From: JBIOWF01 sp044868295
Lineage (GTDB): Bacteria > Actinomycetota > Actinomycetes > Streptosporangiales > Streptosporangiaceae
Assembly (NCBI GenBank): GCA_044868295.1
Contig: JBIOWF010000146.1
Coordinates: forward strand, 1-14,665
Length of the DNA: 14,665 nucleotides
Direction: 5' to 3'
Position numbers and translations under genes: made by a program. This document shows positions 1 to 5,002 of this stretch, piece by piece. The notes beneath the pieces were generated by a model. That model worked only from the letters and a program-made list of their open reading frames with translations. It was not told where the DNA came from and did not search any database. How positions within the stretch are numbered: position 1 is the first letter of the stretch; every line of letters begins with the position of its first letter.

Positions 1-9
1 ACAGCTGGA

Positions 10-1155
10 CTACAGGATCGAGCCCGACCAGACATTGGCGGCGGCCGCGTAGACGCCGTAGGTCTCACCGTCGAAGAACGGCGAGCCGATGTAGTCGTAG
101 CGGTCGTTGCCGTCGCTGTCGATGAAGGTCGAGGTCACGCCGTTCAGGTAGCCCGTGCGCTTGGTGTTGCTGTACTTCAGCAGCCACGGACCACCGTCGA
201 AGCCGGGGGTGACGGCGCCCTTCAGGCCGATCTGCTCCTCGATCTTCAGAGCGGAGTCGACGACGGTCTTGCTGGTCTTGCCGTACAGCCACTTGGGCGT
301 GATACCCGTGTACGGCTTGTTGCCGTCGGGGTGCTCGCCCGCCGGGTAACCGAACGCGAAGACGTTCTTGCCGGCCTTGATGTTGTACGCGAAGCCCTGC
401 CCGCCCACGTTGTCACCGAGGCGGCCGACATCGGTGAGCACGACCTTGTAGTACTTGTTGTTGTAGGTCCACTTCGGCCCGGCCCAGGCGTCGTACACGT
501 CCTTGCCGCACTCCGCGACCTGCTTGATCGAGAGGCCGTTGTAGACGGAGACGAACGCGTAGTCGCGGTCGTAGTCCTCGTAGACGTCGAAGTCGTAGTG
601 GGTGAAGGCCTGCTTGGCGGCGTAGATGCCATACGGCGACTTGCCCTGGTAGTAACCCGGGACGAAGACCCAGTTGTCCAGGACGTGATCGTCCAGATCG
701 GTGTTGTACGCGCAGTGACCGGCCGTGGCGACCAGGTTGCGGTACTTGGACTGCACCGACGTGCCCGAGCACCAGTACGGCTTGCCGGAGAGCGTGAAGA
801 ACACCTTGCCGATGGTCTTCGGCAGGTTGATGTTCTTCGACTTGGAGGAGGACTTCTTCTCCTCGCCGATGGCGGGGATGGTGCCGGCCTTGCCGTCGGT
901 CGAGGCGCTACCCGTGGACTTGAGCTTCGCGGTGTGGGTCTTGACCACGTAGTCCGGGTGATATTCGGTGGCGTCCTTCAGCGCGGCGAAGTTGTCGCCG
1001 AGCCAGTGCCAGACGACGTCGTGCGCGTTCTTGGCCGCGATGGTGGGGCCGGAGGCGGTGGATCCGCTGGGGGCGGCCTGAGCGGGGACGGCGAGCGCCG
1101 TGGCCAGGAGGCCGGCGGTGGTGACGATGCCACCGAAGGCGAGAGTGCGCTTCAA
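10..1155 (-). CDS. Secreted V8/trypsin-like serine peptidase homologue, predicted inactive (copy 1 of 3)
   Basis: The 381-residue product has a Sec-type signal peptide (hydrophobic core about residues 8-24, likely cleavage after AQA27) and a charged linker to about residue 112. A chymotrypsin-fold domain then runs to the end. Catalytic His147 (ATAGHC) and Asp198 (DRDYAF) are present, with the FGYPAG motif at 268-273. The nucleophile motif, GASGGPW in its two downstream paralogues, reads GFDGGPW, so position 320 is Asp (codon GAC). The cysteines that pair near this site in the paralogues are also gone (Leu290, Gly313); C129 and C148 remain and C216 is unpaired. The start is TTG, supported by an AAGGAG site 7 nt upstream. 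It is probably exported and stably folded but not a serine protease. A role in substrate binding, decoy or regulation is inference. The family assignment is firm; specificity is unknown. Confidence 0.9.
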   Translation of the reverse strand: MKRTLAFGGIVTTAGLLATALAVPAQAAPSGSTASGPTIAAKNAHDVVWHWLGDNFAALKDATEYHPDYVVKTHTAKLKSTGSASTDGKAGTIPAIGEEKKSSSKSKNINLPKTIGKVFFTLSGKPYWCSGTSVQSKYRNLVATAGHCAYNTDLDDHVLDNWVFVPGYYQGKSPYGIYAAKQAFTHYDFDVYEDYDRDYAFVSVYNGLSIKQVAECGKDVYDAWAGPKWTYNNKYYKVVLTDVGRLGDNVGGQGFAYNIKAGKNVFAFGYPAGEHPDGNKPYTGITPKWLYGKTSKTVVDSALKIEEQIGLKGAVTPGFDGGPWLLKYSNTKRTGYLNGVTSTFIDSDGNDRYDYIGSPFFDGETYGVYAAAANVWSGSIL

Positions 1156-1199
1156 GGGAAAACTCCTTGGGCTGTCGTGGAACGCATCCTGCGTCCCAT
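1152..1199 (-). CDS. Short upstream leader ORF overlapping the TTG start of copy 1
   Basis: The ORF is ATG, then 15 codons in total (MGRRMRSTTAQGVFP), then TGA. The stop overlaps the protease start as TTGA, the geometry of translational coupling. A counterpart with the same first three residues, the same final Pro-stop and the same TTGA overlap lies before copy 3 (4343-4387). No Shine-Dalgarno site precedes the ATG and no good -10 is placed for a leaderless start, so translation is unproven. The alternative is that the conserved bases form a DNA or RNA regulatory site. Confidence 0.4.
   Translation of the reverse strand: MGRRMRSTTAQGVFP
1163..1168 (-). promoter_or_regulatory. Shine-Dalgarno site fixing the TTG start of copy 1
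   Basis: AAGGAG on the minus strand lies 7 nt before the TTG at 1155-1153. No in-frame ATG gives the signal peptide its positively charged N-terminus, so TTG is the start. The site lies inside the short upstream ORF 1152-1199. Confidence 0.75.
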
Positions 1200-1224
1200 G
1201 CGTCAGAAAAGGAACGGCCCGAAC
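1190..1224 (-). promoter_or_regulatory. Conserved leader block shared with copy 3
   Basis: On the minus strand the block reads GTTCGG, two bases, CGTT, a pyrimidine-rich stretch, TGACG, then ATGGGACGCA. The same elements occur in the same order at 4378-4410 before copy 3. The surrounding non-coding DNA does not align by eye, which suggests the block is kept for control of expression. Confidence 0.5.
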
Positions 1225-1251
1225 ATATAAGTGCGCTCACGCGGGTTTGAA
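1222..1251 (-). promoter_or_regulatory. Possible sigma-70-like promoter of copy 1
   Basis: On the minus strand, TTCAAA (1251-1246) and TATGTT (1227-1222) are separated by 18 nt. They lie just upstream of the conserved leader and would give a 5' leader of about 60 nt. The match is partial, so this is tentative. Confidence 0.3.
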
Positions 1252-1548
1252 GTGCCGTGCACAGCAGACCTGCCGCCACTATTCAGGAACCTATCGGAAG
1301 ATATCGATTCGTGATCCGATGTCCAGCATTCATGGATTTATTTAAAGGATCTTAAATCGGGTCTTCTCGCAGCTCGGAAGGCCGGAGCTTCGTCCACTGT
1401 TACTTGGTGCGCATCGATCGGTCACTGTCTGCGAAATGGCTCTTGTGGCTCAAATCACAGCACCTCCCCGTTCGTAGAAGCTGAATGCGAATCCAGGGAG
1501 TGGGCCCAATTATGAGTGCGGCATGAGAACAGCCTTAATGAACTCTAG
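1252..1548. other. Non-coding spacer between peptidase copies 1 and 2
   Basis: No credible gene is seen. The stretch is less GC-rich than its surroundings, notably around 1290-1360, as expected for upstream control DNA. It contains ATATCGAT at 1301-1308, part of a palindrome also found in the leader of copy 2 (2705-2714). Confidence 0.5.
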
Positions 1549-1597
1549 AAAAACAGGCCGAAGGGGCAGGTCAGCCGGTGGGCTGCTTGGCGGCCTG
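1549..1597 (-). terminator. Forked Rho-independent terminator after copy 2
   Basis: On the minus strand, CAGGCCG (1597-1591) pairs with CGGCCTG (1560-1554) and is followed directly by TTTTT. The loop contains a second perfect hairpin, CAGCC-CACC-GGCTG (1585-1572). The structure starts inside the last codons of copy 2 and spans its stop. It separates copy 2 from copy 1. Confidence 0.55.
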
Positions 1598-2683
1598 CTG
1601 ATAGACGCGACGCGTGAGCGCGTTGAAGTAGGGCGTCGAGACGGCGTCCAGCAAGCCGTCGCCGTTCACGTTCCACGTCAGGCTGGTGACCCCGTTGATG
1701 GAGCCGGTCCGCTTGGCGCGGTCGTAGCCGATCACCCACGGGCCGCCGCTCGCGCCGGACGTGAAGCCGCAGCGCGGCAGGCGCACGCCGTGAGCCAGCT
1801 GCCAGGCCGGCGCGCTGACCGACCTCTTCTCGGTGAGACCGAAGCACGACTTGACCGTCTGCCCCGTGAAGGGGCGGGTGCCGTCGGGATTCGCCCCGGC
1901 CGGGTAGCCGAAGACGAAGACCTTCCGTCCGGTTCCCTTGTTGGACGCGAACTGGAAGGCGCCGACCTTGTCCTCAAGCCGCCCCACGTCGACGGGCCGG
2001 TACTTCACCTGCCCCGCCTCGGAGTAGGCCTGCCAGGTGAATCCGCGATAGACCGTGACGAACGCGTAGTCGCGGTCGAAGAGGCCCTTCCCGGCGAAGT
2101 CCTCGTTCAGGTAGAGCGTGTGCCCGACGAAGATCCCCGCGTCGGTCTTGCCGTTGTCGTACGACGGGATGAAGATCCAGTCCTCCACCGGCTTGCCCTG
2201 GATCAGGGCGAACGCGCAGTGCCCGGCTGTCGCCACCAGGTTCTTGTACTTGGAGTGGACCACGGAGGCGGAGCACCAGTACTCCTTGTCGCCGAGCTTG
2301 AAGAAGACCTTGCCCACCATGGGCGGCGAGCCGGGATCCCTCCTGCTCGTCTTCTTCGAGGCCTTTGACGCCGAGGCCTTCCCGGGCCTCATCTCCAGCG
2401 AGGAGGTCGTGGCGGTCGTCGAGGGCGACGGCCGGTTGCTCGGCTCGTAGCTGCTGGCCTGCTTGAGCCGCTCAGGGCTCCAGTAGGACGCGACCCGCTG
2501 CATGTCCGCCTTCGTCGCCGCCAGGGCGTACGAGCTGACGTCGCCGTCGACGGCGAACTGCGCGGCCCGAGTCTTGTACGGCTGCGCCGAGGCCGGAGGG
2601 GCCGTCCCCAGACCCATGAGCATGACGCCCGCACTCACGGCGGCGATGCCACCGCCGAGGCCGAGTACGAGCCGCCTTGTCAC
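1571..2683 (-). CDS. Secreted V8/trypsin-like serine peptidase (copy 2 of 3)
   Basis: The 370-residue preproprotein has a twin-Arg-containing but Sec-like signal peptide (MTRRLVLGLGGG, long hydrophobic core, possible cleavage after ASA33). A Ser/Thr/Lys-rich pro-region follows, with the peptidase domain from about residue 121. The triad is complete: His155 (ATAGHC), Asp205 (DRDYAF) and Ser312 (GASGGPW). Four cysteines (137/156 and 280/305) fit two disulphides. The start is GTG at 2683 with GGAAGGG 5 nt upstream. It lacks the DGKAG-IP-IG motif found in the pro-regions of copies 1 and 3 and does not share their leader, so it is the more diverged copy. It probably acts outside the cell as an endopeptidase; cleavage preference cannot be read here. 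Confidence 0.9.
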   Translation of the reverse strand: MTRRLVLGLGGGIAAVSAGVMLMGLGTAPPASAQPYKTRAAQFAVDGDVSSYALAATKADMQRVASYWSPERLKQASSYEPSNRPSPSTTATTSSLEMRPGKASASKASKKTSRRDPGSPPMVGKVFFKLGDKEYWCSASVVHSKYKNLVATAGHCAFALIQGKPVEDWIFIPSYDNGKTDAGIFVGHTLYLNEDFAGKGLFDRDYAFVTVYRGFTWQAYSEAGQVKYRPVDVGRLEDKVGAFQFASNKGTGRKVFVFGYPAGANPDGTRPFTGQTVKSCFGLTEKRSVSAPAWQLAHGVRLPRCGFTSGASGGPWVIGYDRAKRTGSINGVTSLTWNVNGDGLLDAVSTPYFNALTRRVYQQAAKQPTG

Positions 2684-2685
2684 TT

Positions 2686-2745
2686 TTACCCTTCCAACGT
2701 GTAGATATCGATATTAAGGGGTGATTTTTCCAGATCAACGGGCAT
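2686..2745 (-). CDS. Possible leaderless 19-codon ORF just upstream of copy 2
   Basis: The ORF is MPVDLEKSPLNIDIYTLEG then TAA, ending 2 nt before the GTG of copy 2 and containing that gene's ribosome binding site. It has no Shine-Dalgarno site, but TAACCT lies 7 nt before its ATG, as expected if transcription begins at the ATG. Its sequence is unrelated to the leader ORFs of copies 1 and 3, but its position is the same. Translation is not proven. Confidence 0.35.
   Translation of the reverse strand: MPVDLEKSPLNIDIYTLEG
2705..2714. promoter_or_regulatory. ATATCGATAT palindrome in the leader of copy 2
   Basis: This is a perfect 10-bp palindrome in AT-rich DNA 22-31 bases before the GTG start. 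Most of it recurs at 1301-1308 upstream of copy 1. It could be an operator, but chance is possible. Confidence 0.25.
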
Positions 2746-3110
2746 GTGGCACAGGTTATTGGCTAGCTCGTTATGAAACCGGTGGAACCGATGGGTGCCC
2801 AGTGACGTCAGATTTGCCCACGAACGCGGAGCGGACGCCTGATCGGCGGTCCCGGGCCCCAGAGGCCGAGGGTCGGCCGACACAGGGGATCGACATGCGG
2901 CGGGCTCTCCTTCCTCTTCCCACTCGTCCTGGCTGCCGCCACCAGCCAGGGAACCGCGTTCGCCGGGGCGCGCGCGCCGACCTCGCCCATGGTTTGGCAG
3001 GTCCAGACGGAGTCTTTGACGACGAGGGCCCAGTCGGCGGGTGAGTCGCGTCGGGTACAAGGACCGGGTCGAGCGCATGGACTGGGGGGTCGGTCAGGGT
3101 CGGGGCACAC
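2746..3110. other. Spacer between copies 2 and 3
   Basis: Apart from the possible remnant at 2895-3126, no gene is supported. Long reading frames on the minus strand here are Arg/Pro-rich, lack a start with a ribosome binding site, and look like GC-rich shadows. Confidence 0.4.
2753..2758 (-). promoter_or_regulatory. Possible -10 element for the copy 2 transcript
   Basis: TAACCT (TANNNT) on the minus strand lies 7 nt before the ATG of the 19-codon upstream ORF. No convincing -35 hexamer was found. Confidence 0.3.
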
Positions 3111-3126
3111 GAAAGGGGCCCGGTGA
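2895..3126 (+). pseudogene. Possible frameshifted remnant of a small secreted protein
   Basis: ATG at 2895 follows AGGGG at good spacing and opens MRR. From 2905 the +1-shifted frame reads GLSFLFPLVLAAATSQG and continues to TGA at 3124-3126. Joining the two frames would give a classic signal peptide (MRR, hydrophobic core, small residues TAFAG). Third codon positions are almost all G/C to about 3040 and then decay. Unshifted, neither frame makes a sensible protein. The 3' end runs into the terminator of copy 3. No family is recognised. Confidence 0.3.
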
Positions 3127-3142
3127 ACATCCACCGGGCCCC
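3112..3142 (-). terminator. Strong hairpin terminator after copy 3
   Basis: GGGGCCCGGTG (3115-3125) and CACCGGGCCCC (3132-3142) form a perfect 11-bp stem with a 6-nt loop. On the minus strand it is followed by TTTC. It lies about 90 nt past the stop of copy 3. The short T-run is unusual for a classical terminator, but short or absent T-runs are common in actinomycetes. Confidence 0.65.
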
Positions 3143-3167
3143 GAAGTCCGACCGAATGACCTTGGTC

Positions 3168-3217
3168 GTGTCCGCCGATCGCGCTCCGCCCCAGGACTGG
3201 GCGGGATCCGCGGACAC
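3168..3217 (-). other. Nested inverted repeat in the 3' region of copy 3
   Basis: GTGTCCGC (3168-3175) pairs with GCGGACAC (3210-3217), enclosing CCGCCC/GGGCGG (3186-3191/3199-3204). It lies between the stop of copy 3 and the strong hairpin at 3112-3142. It could be a first terminator stem or an RNA-stabilising element. Confidence 0.45.
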
Positions 3218-3230
3218 TCCCACGGTCAGA

Positions 3231-4346
3231 TCATGACGTCCACCGGTTGGCCGCCACCCTGTAGACGTCGTAGGTCTCACTGTTGAAGTACGGCGACGAG
3301 ACCCGGTCGTAGCGGTTGTTGCCGTCGGTGTCCCAGGCGATGCTGTTGATGCCGTTGAGATAGCCGGTACGGCTCTTGCTCTTGTAGTTCAGCAGCCACG
3401 GGCCGCCGCTCGCGCCGGCGGTGAAACCGCAGCGGATGCCGATGTGCTCCTGGACGTTGTGCTTGGGGGCGGCCGGCATCGCACCGGACCTGCCGTAGCA
3501 CCACTTCATCGTGCGCCCGCTGAACGGACGGTCGCCGTCCGGGTGCGGTCCGGCCGGGTAGCCGAAGGAGAAGATCTTGACCTTGGTGCTGCGGTTCCAG
3601 GTCAGGCCCTGGCCGCCCACGTTGTCACCGAGACGGCCGACGGGGGTCTTGACCAGCTTCCAGAAGCCGCCGATCTTCTCCCACTTGATCTTGAAGCCGG
3701 AGGCGACATTGACGAACGCGTAGTCGTAGTCGTAGTCCTCCTTGACGACGAAGTCGTCGTGCGCCTGGAACCAGGTCGCCGGGTAGATGCCATAGGGCGT
3801 CTTGCCCTCCCACGCCTGGTTCCCGTCCCAGTAGGACGGGATGAAGACCCAGTGGTCGTAGAAGTCGTTCGTCACCGGGTCGTACACGCAGTGTCCCGCG
3901 GTGGCGACGACGTTGCGGTACTTGCCCTGGATCGAGCTGCCGGAGCAGTACTTCCAGCTTTTCGGGTCGAGAGGGTTCTTGCCGGGCAGCGTGAAGAACA
4001 CGCGGCCGACCGTGTTGGGCAGGTTCACCTGCTTGGTCTTGGCCGACCTGCCCTTCTCCGCGCCGATCGGCGGGATGAGGCCCGCCTTGCCGTCGGGCGT
4101 CGCCGTACTGACCTTGCCGAAGCCCTTGACGGAGTTGCCAAGCTCCTCGGTGTAGTCCTTCGCGGCGCGCAGCCGGTCAGGCGACCAGAAGGCGACGGCG
4201 GTACCGGGCGCCTCGGAGGCGGCCTTGGCGGTGACGTCGGATGGTTCGGCCGCCGCGCTGGAGGCCGACTGAGTGGCGCCGACCACGCCGAAGGCGAGAA
4301 GCGCTCCGGTGAGGGGGATGGTGAGGCGCCGTGCTCGGGAAATCAA
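3231..4346 (-). CDS. Secreted V8/trypsin-like serine peptidase (copy 3 of 3)
   Basis: The 371-residue product has a signal peptide (ISRARR then a hydrophobic core, likely cleavage after AAA33). Its pro-region contains the DGKAGLIPPIG and KQVNLP motifs shared with copy 1. The triad is complete: His152 (ATAGHC), Asp208 (DYDYAF) and Ser313 (GASGGPW). Cysteines 134/153 and 283/306 fit two disulphides. The start is TTG at 4346 with AAAGGAG 5 nt upstream. It is the closest relative of copy 1 in pro-region, C-terminus (ETY-VY--AAN-W) and leader, so copy 1 probably arose by duplication of this type. It probably acts as an extracellular endopeptidase; substrate unknown. Confidence 0.9.
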   Translation of the reverse strand: MISRARRLTIPLTGALLAFGVVGATQSASSAAAEPSDVTAKAASEAPGTAVAFWSPDRLRAAKDYTEELGNSVKGFGKVSTATPDGKAGLIPPIGAEKGRSAKTKQVNLPNTVGRVFFTLPGKNPLDPKSWKYCSGSSIQGKYRNVVATAGHCVYDPVTNDFYDHWVFIPSYWDGNQAWEGKTPYGIYPATWFQAHDDFVVKEDYDYDYAFVNVASGFKIKWEKIGGFWKLVKTPVGRLGDNVGGQGLTWNRSTKVKIFSFGYPAGPHPDGDRPFSGRTMKWCYGRSGAMPAAPKHNVQEHIGIRCGFTAGASGGPWLLNYKSKSRTGYLNGINSIAWDTDGNNRYDRVSSPYFNSETYDVYRVAANRWTS

Positions 4347-4387
4347 GGGAGCTCCTTTCCACGGGACGTTTTGAGGGTGCGTCCCAT
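4343..4387 (-). CDS. Short upstream leader ORF overlapping the TTG start of copy 3
   Basis: ATG, 14 codons in total (MGRTLKTSRGKELP), then TGA overlapping the protease start as TTGA. The protease ribosome binding site (AAAGGAG, 4352-4358) lies within it. The arrangement matches 1152-1199 before copy 1. No ribosome binding site is seen for the ORF itself. Confidence 0.4.
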   Translation of the reverse strand: MGRTLKTSRGKELP

Positions 4388-4410
4388 TTCGTCAGGAAAA
4401 CGCTCCGAAC
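4378..4410 (-). promoter_or_regulatory. Conserved leader block shared with copy 1
   Basis: On the minus strand: GTTCGG (4410-4405), CGTT, TGACG (4394-4390) and ATGGGACGCA (4387-4378). Order and near spacing are as at 1190-1224. Confidence 0.5.
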
Positions 4411-4439
4411 GCTAATGAATGGATCTTGCGTGGCGCTTC

Positions 4440-4449
4440 GGTTATAACC
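4440..4449. promoter_or_regulatory. GGTTATAACC palindrome upstream of copy 3
   Basis: A perfect 10-bp palindrome about 95-100 bp before the copy 3 start, just upstream of the conserved leader. It is a possible operator; no regulator is identified. Confidence 0.3.
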
Positions 4450-4562
4450 AGAACAATCGCCAGATTGGCCTATCCGTTATCCATGCTCTCCTGTTATGGA
4501 TGGCATTTCCGCAGGTAGATGCGGCTGCACGGCGGTCGCCACGCGCACGACATCGTGCCGGT

Positions 4563-4601
4563 TTACGGATATTCCGCACCGGTATCAATTGTCTTGCTCA
4601 T
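4563..4601 (-). other. 12-codon mini-ORF with a strong ribosome binding site
   Basis: AAAGGTGGAG (4615-4606) precedes ATG by 4 nt, and the ORF reads MSKTIDTGAEYP then TAA. It could be the start of a decayed gene. There is no evidence that it is expressed. Confidence 0.2.
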
Positions 4602-4688
4602 CAAACTCCACCTTTGTCACTCCATTACCACGGGGAGATTTCCGTATTCCCTGTGGTCTGTGTGCCCTGTGGCGCCGAAACGGCTGCC

Positions 4689-4805
4689 CTATTCTTCGTT
4701 GAGACAGACCTGCCGGCCGGTCGGGTCCGCGAAATCCGGCAAGATGTGACCATCTCGCGACAGATCGCCGGTCACGAAGGCCACGTTCGCCCGTTCCGGT
4801 ACGCA
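4689..4805 (-). pseudogene. Possible C-terminal fragment of a glyoxalase/VOC-like protein
   Basis: The frame ending at TAG 4689 reads HILPDFADPTGRQVCLNEE. DP-G---CL followed closely by a stop resembles the last strand of small glyoxalase-like (VOC) proteins, where an aDPeGn-fCl motif is usual. Third positions are G/C-rich. Upstream residues do not continue the fold and no start is seen, so this would be a gene remnant. The match is short and by eye. Confidence 0.3.
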
Positions 4806-4812
4806 CCGCGTG

Positions 4813-4851
4813 TGGCATCGCAGTGCGTCTCGGGTGGCGTGGCAGTGCGTC
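4813..4851. repeat. Imperfect direct repeat, 22-bp period
   Basis: TGGCATCGCAGTGCGTC (4813-4829) and TGGCGTGGCAGTGCGTC (4835-4851) match at 15 of 17 positions and start 22 bp apart, two helical turns. They lie about 150-190 bp upstream of the gene at 5003 and could be paired regulator sites. Confidence 0.4.
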
Positions 4852-5002
4852 CCTCCGGCCACCGAGGCGGCCGATTCCCGAAGCGGCGACCGGCATGGTG
4901 TGCTCGGTTGGACAGATCGAATTACGCTGGCTTGCGCTCCCAGTCGAGAGGCTCGGGTTAGTTTGGTGATCGGGTACCGGGGGTCATCGAAGGGGGCAAC
5001 GC

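Larger units (their letters stand above)
4411..5002. other. Divergent spacer between copy 3 and the 685-residue gene
   Basis: Beyond the palindrome, mini-ORF, possible glyoxalase fragment and direct repeat listed here, no intact gene is supported. The Arg-rich minus-strand frame 4585-4896 is probably a shadow. Confidence 0.4.

Noticed and set aside
331..1230. 299-codon plus-strand frame opposite copy 1 (and similar frames opposite copies 2 and 3)
   Set aside because: They are antisense shadows, Val/Arg/Asp-rich with no domain or start context; the minus strand carries the peptidase.
2771..3280. Minus-strand frames in the copy 2/copy 3 spacer
   Set aside because: They are Arg/Pro-rich, have no start with a ribosome site, and cross two hairpins and the end of copy 3.
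4585..4896. 103-codon minus-strand frame
   Set aside because: It is Arg-rich and low-complexity and has no ribosome site; another frame in the same DNA has better coding character.
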